NCBI RefSeq assembly: GCF_016805305.1
Contig: NZ_JAERQN010000005.1
Span: 310,001-374,000, forward strand
Origin: Falsiroseomonas ponticola
GTDB lineage: Bacteria > Pseudomonadota > Alphaproteobacteria > Acetobacterales > Acetobacteraceae
Length of the DNA stretch: 64,000 nucleotides
Direction: 5' to 3'
Shown: positions 34,453 to 43,416 of the stretch, in pieces
Position numbering within the stretch: the first letter of the stretch is position 1
How the letters are laid out: every line of letters starts with the position of its first letter
Notes under the pieces: generated by a model
Seen by the model: only the letters and a program-made list of their open reading frames with translations
What the model was told of the DNA's origin: nothing
The model's database searches: none
Translations under genes and position numbers: made by a program

Positions 34453-35399
34453 ATGTTGTTCTCCCGGATCACCGCGGCCCAGGTTTCCGTCTGGCGGTCG
34501 ATGAAGGCGCCGAATTCGGCCGGCGTGTTGCCGACGATCTCGACACCCATCGGGCCGCTCAGGCGTTCCCGCACCTCCGGCACCTGCAGGGCCTTCACGA
34601 TGGCGTCCCGCATGCGCGTGACGATCTCCGCCGGCACCCGCGCCGGGGCCAGCATGCCCCACCAGGCCAGGGCATCGATGCCCGGCACGCCCGCTTCCGC
34701 CACCGTCGGCAGGTCCGGGAAGAGGCTCGACCGCCGCGCGCCGGTCTGGGCGAGGGGGCGGAGCGAGACGCCGACCTGCCCGCCGAGCCCGGCATGGGAG
34801 GCGACGGGCATGTCCAGCTCCCCGGCCGCGGCCGCGGCGCTCATCGGGCCGCCGCCGCGATAGGGCACATGGATCATCGTCACCCCCGCCAGCTGCTGCA
34901 GGCGGGACATGGTGAGGTGCGCCAGGCTGCCGACGCCGATGGAGCCATAGGTGATGGTATCCGGCCTGGCGCGCGCCGCCGCGATCACCTCCGCGAGCGT
35001 CTGCCAGGGCCGGGCGCGATGCGTCGTGATGATCATGGGCGCGGAGCCCACCAGGCTGACGGGCTGGAGGTCCCGCTTCGGGTCGAAGCCCAGATTCGGG
35101 ATGAAGGACGGGTTCACCGCATGGCTGTCGAACACCATGACGAAGGTCAGCCCATCCGCCGGCGCCCGCGCGGCGACGGCGGTGCCGAGCGCGCCGGAGG
35201 CGCCGGGCCGGTTCTCGATGACGATGGACTGGCCGAGATCGGCGGCGATGCGCGGCTGCAGCAGCCGCGTGATCGTGTCCATGCTGCCGCCGGGCGGGAA
35301 GGGGACGATGATGCGGATGGGGCCGGACGGCCAGGCGGGCTGCGCCACGGCCGGTGAGGCCAGGGCTGCCAGCAAGACTCCGCGGCGTGTCGCGCGCAT
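34440..35399 (-). CDS. Tripartite tricarboxylate transporter (Bug/TctC) substrate-binding protein
   Basis: A 319-residue periplasmic binding protein. A short Tat-like or Sec signal, MRATRRGVLLAALASPAVA, is followed by IRIIVPFPPGGSMDTITRLL, VIENRPGASGALGTAVAARA and MIHVPYRGGGPMSAAAAAGE, the Bug hallmarks. It lies in opposite orientation inside the otherwise co-oriented tolC-popZ-valS block. No tctA or tctB is nearby. The ligand is probably a carboxylate. The upstream frame extension across valS is not coding. Confidence 0.91.
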   Translation of the reverse strand: MRATRRGVLLAALASPAVAQPAWPSGPIRIIVPFPPGGSMDTITRLLQPRIAADLGQSIVIENRPGASGALGTAVAARAPADGLTFVMVFDSHAVNPSFIPNLGFDPKRDLQPVSLVGSAPMIITTHRARPWQTLAEVIAAARARPDTITYGSIGVGSLAHLTMSRLQQLAGVTMIHVPYRGGGPMSAAAAAGELDMPVASHAGLGGQVGVSLRPLAQTGARRSSLFPDLPTVAEAGVPGIDALAWWGMLAPARVPAEIVTRMRDAIVKALQVPEVRERLSGPMGVEIVGNTPAEFGAFIDRQTETWAAVIRENNIRPE

Positions 35400-35501
35400 G
35401 GTCGTTCCCCCGTGTGGTTGGCGGCAGGATGCGGCGCGGCCCCGCGCGCGGCAAGCCACGCGCCCTTGACGCGCGCGCGCCGGCGGGGAAGGGATGCCGC
35501 C

Positions 35502-38192
35502 ATGCTCGACAAATCCTTTGACCCCGCCGCCGTGGAAGCCCGCCTCTACAAGGGGTGGGAGGAGAGCGGCGCCTTCGCCGCCAACCCGGCTTCCGCCGCG
35601 AAGCCCTTCACCATCATGATCCCGCCGCCCAACGTCACGGGCAGCCTGCATATCGGCCATGCCCTGACCATGTCGGTGCAGGACATGCTGACGCGCTACC
35701 GCCGCATGCAGGGGCGGGACGCGCTGTGGCAGCCCGGCACGGACCATGCCGGCATCGCGACCCAGATGGTGGTGGAACGCCTGCTGGGCAGCCAGGGGCT
35801 GGACCGCCGGACCATGGGGCGGGAGGCCTTCCTGGCCCATGTCTGGGAATGGAAGGCGCAGTCCGGCGGCACCATCACCCGGCAGCTCCGCCGCCTCGGC
35901 GCCTCGCTCGACTGGCCGCGGGAGCGCTTCACCATGGATGAGGGCCTGTCGGAGGCGGTGCGGGAGGTCTTCGTGACCCTCTACCGCCAGGGCCTGCTCT
36001 ACCGCGACCGCCGCCTGGTGAACTGGGACCCGGTGTTCCAGACCGCGATCTCCGACCTCGAGGTGGAGAGCCGGGAGGTGAAGGGCAGCCTCTGGTACCT
36101 GAAATACCCCGTCGAGGGTCAGCCCGGCCGCTTCCTGACGGTCGCGACCACGCGGCCGGAGACGATGCTGGGCGACACCGCCATCGCCGTGCACCCGACG
36201 GATGAGCGCTTCGCCGACCTCGTCGGGCAGAACGTCATCCTGCCGCTGACCGGGCGCCGCGTGCCGGTGGTGGCCGATGAATACTCCGACCCCGAGAAGG
36301 GCACGGGCGCGGTGAAGATCACCCCGGCGCATGACTTCAACGATTTCGAGGTCGGCAGGCGCCACGGGTTGGCGATGCTCTCGGTGCTCGATGCCGACGC
36401 CAAGGTGACGGTGGCGGAGATCGGCGCGGCGCTGACCGCCGATGGCGGCGATCCCGACTTCGTCCGCGGCCTGGACGGGATGGAGCGCTTCGCCGCGCGC
36501 AAGGCGATCGTGGCCAAGCTGGAGGAGCTGGGCCTGCTCGAGAAGATCGAGCCCCACACCCACCAGGTCCCGCATGGCGACCGCAGCGGCGTGCCGATCG
36601 AGCCGCGGCTGACCATGCAGTGGTACGTGGATGCGAAGACGCTGGCGCAGCCCGCCATCAAGGCGGTGGAGACCGGGCAGACCGTCTTCGTGCCGCGGCA
36701 GTGGGAGAACACCTTCTTCGCCTGGATGCGCGACATCCAGCCCTGGTGCGTGTCCCGCCAGCTCTGGTGGGGCCACCAGATCCCCGCCTGGTACGCGCCG
36801 GATGGGGAAGTCTTCGTCGCCAAGTCCGAGGAGGAAGCGGCCGCGCTCGCCCGCGAGAAATTCGGCCGCGACGTGACGCTGGTGCGGGACGAGGACGTGC
36901 TGGACACCTGGTTCAGCAGCGCGCTCTGGCCCTTCTCCACGCTGGGCTGGCCGCAGAAGACGCCGGAACTGGCGAAGTACTATCCCGGCGATGTGCTGGT
37001 GACGGGCTTCGACATCATCTTCTTCTGGGTCGCCCGCATGATGATGATGGGCATCCACTTCATGGGGGAGGTGCCCTTCCGGCACGTCTACATCCATGGC
37101 CTGGTCCGGGACGAGAAGGGCCAGAAGATGTCCAAGTCCAAGGGCAACGTCATGGACCCGCTGGAGCTGATCGACGCCTTCGGTGCCGATGCGCTCCGCT
37201 TCACCATCGCCTCCCTCACGGGCCCCGGCCGCGACGTGAAGCTCGGCCGCAAGCGCGTCGAGGATTTTCGTTCATTCGGCACCAAGCTGTGGAACGCGGC
37301 GCGGTTCCTGGAGATGAACGGGATCGCGGCCGACAAGCGCTTCGACCCCGCCTCGGCCACGCTGCCGCTCTCCCGCTGGATCCTGGATGGCGCGAACCGC
37401 GCGGTGGCGGAGGCGACGGCGGCGCTGGAAGCCTATCGCTTCGATGAATACGCCAATGCCTGCTACCGCTTCGCCTGGGGCAGCTTCTGCGACTGGTTCC
37501 TCGAATTCGCGAAGCCCGTGCTGAACGGCGGCGACGAGGCCGCGAAGGCCGAGGTGAAGGGCGCGGCGCAGCATGTCTTCGGCACCATTCTGCGGCTGCT
37601 GCACCCCGCCATGCCCTACGTCACGGAGGAGCTGTGGCACCTCTTCGGCTATGGCCCCGAATGCTCCCTGATCCGGGAAAGCTGGCCGGCGGCCGCCGAG
37701 GTGCGGGATGCCGAGGCGGCGCGGGAGGAGCTGGACTGGGTGGTCTCCTTCGTGGGCGACGTCCGGGCCGTGCGGGCGGAGATGAATGTCCCGCCCTCCG
37801 TCACCGTGCCGCTGCTGCTCTCCGGTGCCTCCGGCGCCACGCTGGCGCGGGCGGAGGCCTGGCTCGACGTGATCCGCCGCATGGCCCGCGCGACCGAGGT
37901 GAAGGCGCTGGAGGGCGCGGCGCCCAAGGGTGTCGCGCAGGTGGTGGTGGGGGAGGCGACGGTGATGCTGCCGCTCGCCGACGTCATCGACCTGGCCGCG
38001 GAGCGCACGCGCCTCGCCAAGGCCCGCGCGGCCGCGGAGGGCGAGGCGAAGAAGATCAGCGGCAAACTCGGCAACGCCGATTTCGTCGCCCGCGCGCCGG
38101 AGGAGGTGGTGGAGGAGAACCGGGAACGCCTGGCCGCCGCGCAGGCGGAGATGGCGCGCCTCGATGCCGCCATGGCGCGGATCGCCGGGTAG
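35502..38192 (+). CDS. valS: Valyl-tRNA synthetase
   Basis: An 896-residue class I aminoacyl-tRNA synthetase. The HIGH motif lies in PPPNVTGSLHIGHAL (about 44-58) and KMSKS in GQKMSKSKGN. The editing domain (TTRPETMLGDTAIAVHP), the anticodon domain and a C-terminal coiled coil (about 835-896) are all present. The ATG at 35502 is supported by GGGAAGGG upstream. A small membrane-protein gene follows 5 bp after the stop. Confidence 0.97.
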   Translation: MLDKSFDPAAVEARLYKGWEESGAFAANPASAAKPFTIMIPPPNVTGSLHIGHALTMSVQDMLTRYRRMQGRDALWQPGTDHAGIATQMVVERLLGSQGLDRRTMGREAFLAHVWEWKAQSGGTITRQLRRLGASLDWPRERFTMDEGLSEAVREVFVTLYRQGLLYRDRRLVNWDPVFQTAISDLEVESREVKGSLWYLKYPVEGQPGRFLTVATTRPETMLGDTAIAVHPTDERFADLVGQNVILPLTGRRVPVVADEYSDPEKGTGAVKITPAHDFNDFEVGRRHGLAMLSVLDADAKVTVAEIGAALTADGGDPDFVRGLDGMERFAARKAIVAKLEELGLLEKIEPHTHQVPHGDRSGVPIEPRLTMQWYVDAKTLAQPAIKAVETGQTVFVPRQWENTFFAWMRDIQPWCVSRQLWWGHQIPAWYAPDGEVFVAKSEEEAAALAREKFGRDVTLVRDEDVLDTWFSSALWPFSTLGWPQKTPELAKYYPGDVLVTGFDIIFFWVARMMMMGIHFMGEVPFRHVYIHGLVRDEKGQKMSKSKGNVMDPLELIDAFGADALRFTIASLTGPGRDVKLGRKRVEDFRSFGTKLWNAARFLEMNGIAADKRFDPASATLPLSRWILDGANRAVAEATAALEAYRFDEYANACYRFAWGSFCDWFLEFAKPVLNGGDEAAKAEVKGAAQHVFGTILRLLHPAMPYVTEELWHLFGYGPECSLIRESWPAAAEVRDAEAAREELDWVVSFVGDVRAVRAEMNVPPSVTVPLLLSGASGATLARAEAWLDVIRRMARATEVKALEGAAPKGVAQVVVGEATVMLPLADVIDLAAERTRLAKARAAAEGEAKKISGKLGNADFVARAPEEVVEENRERLAAAQAEMARLDAAMARIAG

Positions 38193-38197
38193 AGGCG

Positions 38198-38383
38198 ATG
38201 GATTCCGGCACGCTGAAGCTCTTCGCCGCCATCTTCCTGTTCAGCCTGCCGGTGCTGCTCGGCACGCCGCTGCTGACGGGAAGGCGGATAGGCAGCCATG
38301 TCGTGAGCAAGCCTGAGGCGCAGGCGCTGACGGCGATGGCGGGCCTGGTGCTGGGCGTGGGCTACCTGCTGGTGATCGGCTGA
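38198..38383 (+). CDS. Small hydrophobic membrane protein
   Basis: A 61-residue protein starting MDSGTLKLFAAIFLFSLPVL. Two membrane segments (about 5-24 and 42-60) are separated by a short polar loop. It starts 5 bp after valS, with GAGG before the ATG, and is likely co-transcribed. No family recognised. Confidence 0.6.
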   Translation: MDSGTLKLFAAIFLFSLPVLLGTPLLTGRRIGSHVVSKPEAQALTAMAGLVLGVGYLLVIG

Positions 38384-38387
38384 GCTG

Positions 38388-38951
38388 TCAGTCCTCGAAG
38401 AGGCTCTCGACCTGGACGGTGATGCCGGGCGGGTCGAGGGTGAGGGGGCCAGTGGGAAGGATCATGGTCATGATCCGCCCATCCGCCTCCTTCCGGTGGT
38501 GGACGACGATCCGCTTCACGGCGTCGATCAGCAGATAGTGCCGGATGCTGTCGAGCCGCATGTAGTCGAGGAACTTCGCCACCGCGTCGACGCGGCTGGT
38601 GGAGGGGGAACTGACCTCCACCACGATCACGGGGTTGGGGGCGACTAGGGCGGCCGGCGCGGGCCGCGGTCCGCAATTGACCAGCACATCCGGCTGGTAG
38701 GCGGTACTCGGCCCGACGGCGACTGCCAGGCTGTCCCGATAGGCCCGGCCATCGACGCCGGCGGCGCGGATCGCGTTCCGCAGCGCGAGCCAGGCCGCGG
38801 CCTTCGCCTCGCCATGGATCGCCCGCTCCGGCGCCATGGCGACGACGCGGCCTTCCTCCAGCTCGCAGCGGGGGCGCGGAGCCGCATCCACCCAGGCGCA
38901 GAACGCCTCGACGGTCATGCTCTCGGTCGGCAGTTCGGTCTGTTCGGACAT
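38388..38951 (-). CDS. Uma2-family (PD-(D/E)xK nuclease-like) protein
   Basis: A 187-residue protein of the Uma2 family. The fold motifs are [31 protein letters not shown] and [21 protein letters not shown], giving the E-x(n)-D-x(n)-E-V pattern of the restriction-endonuclease-like core. The C-terminal sheet is [20 protein letters not shown]. Their function is unclear; they are abundant in cyanobacteria and some alphaproteobacteria. It is divergent from ilvD. Confidence 0.82.
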   Translation of the reverse strand: MSEQTELPTESMTVEAFCAWVDAAPRPRCELEEGRVVAMAPERAIHGEAKAAAWLALRNAIRAAGVDGRAYRDSLAVAVGPSTAYQPDVLVNCGPRPAPAALVAPNPVIVVEVSSPSTSRVDAVAKFLDYMRLDSIRHYLLIDAVKRIVVHHRKEADGRIMTMILPTGPLTLDPPGITVQVESLFED

Positions 38952-39096
38952 GGCGTCCAGGATATGGGGACCGCGCGCACCCTACGCCACCATCCCCCCT
39001 TACCCGCAAGCGCGCCTTGTGGCAGGCAGGGGCAGGGATCGGGCGGCCCTGGCCGGGACAGGGAACGCGCCGACGGGAACAGGGAAGACCGCCAGC

Positions 39097-40815
39097 ATGA
39101 CCCAGTGGGACAAGTCGAAGCTGCCCAGCCGCCACACCACCGTGGGGCCGGAACGCGCGCCGCATCGCAGCTACTACTACGCGATGGGCCTGACGAAGGA
39201 GGAGATCGCCCAGCCCTTCGTCGGCGTCGCCACCTGCTGGAACGAGGCCGCGCCCTGCAACATCGCCCTCTCCCGCCAGGCGCAATCCGTGAAGGTCGGC
39301 GTGAAGGAAGCGGGCGCGACGCCGCGCGAATTCACCACCATCACCGTCACCGACGGCATCGCCATGGGCCACCAGTCCATGAAGTCCTCGCTGGCCTCGC
39401 GCGACATCATCGCGGACAGCGTGGAACTGACGATGCGCGGCCATTGCTATGACGCGCTGGTCGGGCTCGGCGGCTGCGACAAGACACTGCCGGGGCTGAT
39501 GATGGCGATGGTGCGCCTCAACGTGCCCTCCGTCTTCATGTATGGCGGCTCCATCATGCCGGGGAAGCATCGCGGGCGGGACGTCACGGTGCTCGACGTG
39601 TTCGAGGCCGTGGGCCAGCACGCCGCCGGCAACATGTCCGACGAGGAGCTGCAGGAGCTGGAGGAGCATGCCTGCCCCGGTGCTGGCGCCTGCGGCGGCC
39701 AGTTCACCGCCAACACCATGGCCTGCATCTCCGAAGTCATCGGCCTGGCGCTGCCCGGCTCCGCCGGCGCCCCCGCGCCCGACCAGCGGCGGGACCATTG
39801 GGCGGTCGAATCCGGCAAGGCGGTGGTGGAGCTGATCCGCCGCAACCTCCGCCCGCGCGACATCGTCACCAAGGATGCGCTGTTCAACGCCGCCGCCATC
39901 GTCGGCGCCACCGGCGGGTCCACCAACGCCGCGCTGCACCTGCCCGCCATCGCGCATGAGGCCGGCATCAAGTTCGACATCCACGACGTGGCCGAGATCA
40001 TGCGCGCCACGCCGCACATCGCGGACCTCAAGCCCGGCGGGAAGTATGTCGCGCTGGATGTCTTCAACGTCGGCGGCGTGCCCGTCATCATCAAGGCGCT
40101 GCTGGAAGGCGGCTATCTCCGCGGCGATGCCATCACCGTCACCGGCAAGTCCCTGGCGGAGAACCACCGGGAGGTGATCGTCCCGCGCGACCAGGATGTG
40201 GTGCGCCCGACCTCCGACCCCGTCTCCCCCATCGGCGGCGTCGTCTCGCTGAAGGGTACGCTGGCGCCGGAGGGGGCCATCGTGAAGATCGCCGGCATGA
40301 AGAACCTGCGCTTCGAGGGCACGGCGCTCTGCTTCGATTGCGAGGAGGATGCCTTCAAGGCCGTGGACATGCGCGCCTACAAGCCGGGCGACGTCATCAT
40401 CATCCGCTACGAGGGCCCGAAGGGCGGCCCGGGGATGCGGGAGATGCTGTCCACCACCTCCGCCATCTATGGCCAGGGCATGGGCGACAAGGTGGCCCTC
40501 ATCACCGATGGCCGCTTCAGCGGCGCCACGCGCGGCTTCTGCATCGGCCATGTCGGGCCGGAAGCGGCGGTCGGCGGGCCCATCGCGCTGCTGAAGAATG
40601 GCGACCGCATCGTCATCGATGCCGAGAAGGGCACCATCGACGTGCTGGTGGATGAGGCCGAGATGCAGGCCCGCCGCGCCGCCTGGACGCCGCGCAAGAC
40701 GGACTACACCAGCGGCGCGCTGTGGAAATACGCGCAGCTCGTCGGCCCCGCCTCGCAGGGTGCCGTGACGCATCCCGGCGCGGCCGGGGAGAGCCACATC
40801 TACGCCGACCAGTGA
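39097..40815 (+). CDS. ilvD: Dihydroxy-acid dehydratase
   Basis: A 572-residue enzyme of isoleucine and valine synthesis. The Fe-S ligands appear at Cys54 (NEAAPCN), Cys127 ([10 protein letters not shown]) and Cys199 ([16 protein letters not shown]). The C-terminal half contains [20 protein letters not shown], which is diagnostic. The ATG at 39097 follows AGGGAAGA. It is separated from a small lipoprotein gene by a hairpin at 40831-40858. Confidence 0.97.
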   Translation: MTQWDKSKLPSRHTTVGPERAPHRSYYYAMGLTKEEIAQPFVGVATCWNEAAPCNIALSRQAQSVKVGVKEAGATPREFTTITVTDGIAMGHQSMKSSLASRDIIADSVELTMRGHCYDALVGLGGCDKTLPGLMMAMVRLNVPSVFMYGGSIMPGKHRGRDVTVLDVFEAVGQHAAGNMSDEELQELEEHACPGAGACGGQFTANTMACISEVIGLALPGSAGAPAPDQRRDHWAVESGKAVVELIRRNLRPRDIVTKDALFNAAAIVGATGGSTNAALHLPAIAHEAGIKFDIHDVAEIMRATPHIADLKPGGKYVALDVFNVGGVPVIIKALLEGGYLRGDAITVTGKSLAENHREVIVPRDQDVVRPTSDPVSPIGGVVSLKGTLAPEGAIVKIAGMKNLRFEGTALCFDCEEDAFKAVDMRAYKPGDVIIIRYEGPKGGPGMREMLSTTSAIYGQGMGDKVALITDGRFSGATRGFCIGHVGPEAAVGGPIALLKNGDRIVIDAEKGTIDVLVDEAEMQARRAAWTPRKTDYTSGALWKYAQLVGPASQGAVTHPGAAGESHIYADQ

Positions 40816-40830
40816 AGCGCTGACGGAACG

Positions 40831-40858
40831 CATGGCGGCCCGCCACGGTGCCGCCATG
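40831..40858 (+). terminator. Hairpin downstream of ilvD
   Basis: CATGGCGGC (40831-40839) pairs with GCCGCCATG (40850-40858) around a 10-base loop, 15 bp after the ilvD stop. No T tract. Confidence 0.4.
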
Positions 40859-41001
40859 CCGCCGCCGCGTGGCGCCCGCGGGGTTGCCACCATCGCGGCG
40901 TAGGGCAGGGGGGTGCGGCCGATCCGGGCCGCGCGCCAGGACGGCCTGCAAACATTCCGGCGCCTGCGCGTTGGGATGGGCGTGCCGAAGGAGCCCTTGC
41001 G

Positions 41002-41202
41002 ATGAAGATGCTTCGCCCCCTGCTGCTGCTGGCGGGGCTGGCCGGGTTGCCAGGCTGCGTGGTCGCCGAGGTCCCGCCGCCCTATGCCTATCGTCCCGCA
41101 CCGCCGGTCTATGTCGCGCCGCCGCCGCCCCCCGTCTATTACGCGCCGCGCCCCTATTACGGCCCCCGCGCCTATGGCTACCGGCCCTATCGCGGCTGGT
41201 GA
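41002..41202 (+). CDS. Small Tyr/Pro-rich lipoprotein (first of a tandem pair)
   Basis: A 66-residue protein. The leader MKMLRPLLLLAGLAGLPGC has a lipobox with Cys19. The mature part is Pro/Tyr-rich (YAYRPAPPVYVAPPPPP) and ends YGYRPYRGW. A similar protein is encoded at 41340-41615. It could be an envelope-associated low-complexity lipoprotein; function unknown. Confidence 0.68.
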   Translation: MKMLRPLLLLAGLAGLPGCVVAEVPPPYAYRPAPPVYVAPPPPPVYYAPRPYYGPRAYGYRPYRGW

Positions 41203-41248
41203 GGGTGCTGCCATGAAGGCGCCGTCATCGCCGTGACATCGCCCTGAT

Positions 41249-41280
41249 CCCGCCCCGAGCCCGGCACGGGGCGGGCGTTT
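41249..41280 (+). terminator. Hairpin terminator between the two small lipoprotein genes
   Basis: CCCGCCCCG (41249-41257) pairs with CGGGGCGGG (41267-41275), and CGTTT follows. This could terminate the first lipoprotein transcript. Confidence 0.5.
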
Positions 41281-41339
41281 CATCATCAGGCGCGGCGGAA
41301 TCGCCTTCCAACCCTCATCCCCGCCGCCGGAGACCGGTC

Positions 41340-41615
41340 ATGCAACGCCTTCGTGCGCTGCTCCTCGTCCTGCCCCTGGCCTTCGCCCCCGGCTGCGTCA
41401 TCGCCGGGGACCTGACCCCGGTGCATGGGGGCGGATATTACGGCGGCGGCTACGGCTATGGCCGCCCCTACTACGCGCCGCCGCCGCCTCCGCCCGTCTT
41501 CTACCGCCCGCAGCCGGTCTACCGGCCCTACTACGCTCCCCCGCCCCGCCACTGGGGCCCGCCGCCGCGGCACCATGAGCGGCATTGGGACCGCCGCTGG
41601 GACCGCCGCTGGTAG
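41340..41615 (+). CDS. Small Tyr/Pro-rich lipoprotein (second of a tandem pair)
   Basis: A 91-residue protein whose leader MQRLRALLLVLPLAFAPGC contains a lipobox at Cys19. It is rich in Gly/Tyr (GGGYYGGGYGYGRPYY) and then in Pro, with His/Arg/Trp at the end. The 3' end holds two 12-bp repeats (41586-41609) encoding WDRRWDRR. It is clearly related in design to the upstream 66-residue protein. It ends five bases before the convergent exonuclease gene. Confidence 0.68.
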   Translation: MQRLRALLLVLPLAFAPGCVIAGDLTPVHGGGYYGGGYGYGRPYYAPPPPPPVFYRPQPVYRPYYAPPPRHWGPPPRHHERHWDRRWDRRW

Positions 41616-41620
41616 GGGCG

Positions 41621-42400
41621 TCAGGCCTCGATATCGACGAGCAGCGGCGTGTGGTCGGAGGGGCTTTCCTCCGCCCTAGGATCGACATCCACCACCGCCG
41701 CCGAAAGCCTCTCCGCCAGCTCGGCGGAGAGGAGGGCGTGGTCGATCCGCAGCCCCGCATTGCGCTCGAAGGCGCTGCCATAGTCCCAGTAGGTATAGGT
41801 CCGCTCCCCGGGGTGCAGGGCGCGCAGCGCGTCGGTCAGGCCGAGATTCTCCAGCGCCCGCCAGGCGGCCCGTGTCTCCGGCCGCACCAGCGCATCGGTC
41901 GGCGGCAGGGCGCCCGGGGCCAGGTCCAGCGCCGTCGGGCAGACATTGAAGTCGCCGAGCACGGCGTAGGGCGTGAAGCGGTCCAGTCGCTCCCGCGCCA
42001 GCAGCCGCAGGCGTTCCATCCAGCGCAGCTTGTAGGCGTAGCCTTCCTCGCCGCCGGAATTGCCGTTGGGCAAATAGATGCCCGCCACCTGCATGCCCAG
42101 CGCCGCCACCTCGATGTAGCGGGCCTGGCTGTCCTGCTCGTCGCCGGGCAGGGCCTCGGCCACCACCTCGAACGCCACGCCCGGCTTCGCCAGCACCGCC
42201 ACGCCGTTCCGCCCGCCCTGCTGCCCGACCGCCTTCATCCGGTAGCCGGAGGCGGCGAGTTCCAGCTCGGGAAATTCCTCGGTCCTGCACTTCAGCTCCT
42301 GCAGGAACAGCAGGTCCGGCTGCTGCCGCGCCAGGAAGCGCAGGATGTGGGGCGCCCGCTTGCGGACGGAGTTCACGTTGAAGCTGGCGAGGCGGATCAT
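41621..42400 (-). CDS. xth: Exodeoxyribonuclease III
   Basis: A 259-residue AP endonuclease/exonuclease of the ExoIII family. The start is MIRLASFNVNSVRKRAPHIL; Glu35 in FLQELKC binds the metal. GIYLPNGN, LGDFNVCPT and the catalytic Asp-His in SDHTPLLVDIEA complete the active site. It acts in base-excision repair. The start ATG at 42400 begins the conserved fold; upstream frame extension is a shadow. Confidence 0.95.
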   Translation of the reverse strand: MIRLASFNVNSVRKRAPHILRFLARQQPDLLFLQELKCRTEEFPELELAASGYRMKAVGQQGGRNGVAVLAKPGVAFEVVAEALPGDEQDSQARYIEVAALGMQVAGIYLPNGNSGGEEGYAYKLRWMERLRLLARERLDRFTPYAVLGDFNVCPTALDLAPGALPPTDALVRPETRAAWRALENLGLTDALRALHPGERTYTYWDYGSAFERNAGLRIDHALLSAELAERLSAAVVDVDPRAEESPSDHTPLLVDIEA

Positions 42401-42432
42401 GCGCCGGACACTGCGCCGCCGGCGCGGCCGGA

Positions 42433-43416
42433 TCAACCGCCCCAAGGATTGCCCCGCAGCAGGGCCCGGTAGCGGCCGGGCGGCACGCCGGTGCGGCGGG
42501 CGAATTCGCGCGTGAAATGCGCCTGGTCGCTGAAGCCGCAGGCGAAGCCTATGGCGGGCAGGGGCGGCGGATCGGGATCGGACAGCGCCGCGCAGGCCGC
42601 CCGCAGCTGCACCGCCCGCTGCACCGCGATGAAGCTGGCCCCGCCTTCCGCCAGCCGGCGCTGCAGGCTGCGCGCGGAGAAGCCGAGCGCCTTGGCCGCC
42701 GCCGCCAGGCTCCAGCCCCGCGCCGGGTCCTCCGCCAGCAGCGCCGCCAGCCGCTCCGCCGGCGGCAGCGTGGCGAAGGGCAGGGGCTCGGCGGGTGCCG
42801 CGCCAGGCGGATCGGGCTCCGCGGCCCAGCGCAGCTGCCAGGTGCCGGTGGCTTGGCGATCGATCGCCGCTTTTGCGGCGTCCGCCTCCCAGCGCCCCTC
42901 CGCCAGCAGGGGGCGGCCATCCATCGCGGCCTCGATTCCCGCGCAGCCGATGGCGGCCAGCAGCCCGGCCTGCATGCCGAGGATCAGCAGATCCTCCGCC
43001 GGCGCCGGCGCGCCCGCCGCGCCGATGGCGACATGCCGCACCTGCCAGGCCCGCGCCGCCTCGCCGCCCGGTGCCTCGGCCTCCAGGATCGTGCGGTGGT
43101 GGGAATGGGCGTAGCGCTCCAGCCGCTGCCAGCGGCGCAGCACGTCGCCGCCGCCGCGGGCGCGCAGCAGGGTGTGCAGCAGGGGGTGGAAGCCGGTGCC
43201 GCGCAGCGCCTCCCCCAGCCGCAGCAGCGCCACCGGCCCATGCGCGGCCAGGATCGCCTGCAGCAGCCCGCGCTTGGCATCGAGCGGCACCGCCGCGCCG
43301 CCCAGCCGGTGCGCGAGCGCCGGCCCGCTCGGCATCGGCGCCGGCAGGCCCTGCCGCGCCAGCCCCTCCAGCACCAGGCCCAGCAGGCCCGCGGAGGCGA
43401 AGGCCCGAACCGTCAT
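42433..43416 (-). CDS. AraC-family transcriptional regulator
   Basis: A 327-residue AraC/XylS-type regulator with an N-terminal ligand domain (about 1-190) and a C-terminal double helix-turn-helix: WSLAAAAKALGFSARSLQRR and IGFACGFSDQAHFTREFARR (about 240-320). The ATG overlaps the stop of the molybdenum-hydroxylase large subunit (ATGA), so it is the last gene of that operon. This arrangement suggests autoregulated control of the oxidase genes by their substrate. Confidence 0.9.
   Translation of the reverse strand: MTVRAFASAGLLGLVLEGLARQGLPAPMPSGPALAHRLGGAAVPLDAKRGLLQAILAAHGPVALLRLGEALRGTGFHPLLHTLLRARGGGDVLRRWQRLERYAHSHHRTILEAEAPGGEAARAWQVRHVAIGAAGAPAPAEDLLILGMQAGLLAAIGCAGIEAAMDGRPLLAEGRWEADAAKAAIDRQATGTWQLRWAAEPDPPGAAPAEPLPFATLPPAERLAALLAEDPARGWSLAAAAKALGFSARSLQRRLAEGGASFIAVQRAVQLRAACAALSDPDPPPLPAIGFACGFSDQAHFTREFARRTGVPPGRYRALLRGNPWGG

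Noticed and set aside
35400..37097. Upstream extension of the TctC-type frame across valS
   Set aside because: The signal peptide starts at 35399 and valS is clearly coding on the plus strand.
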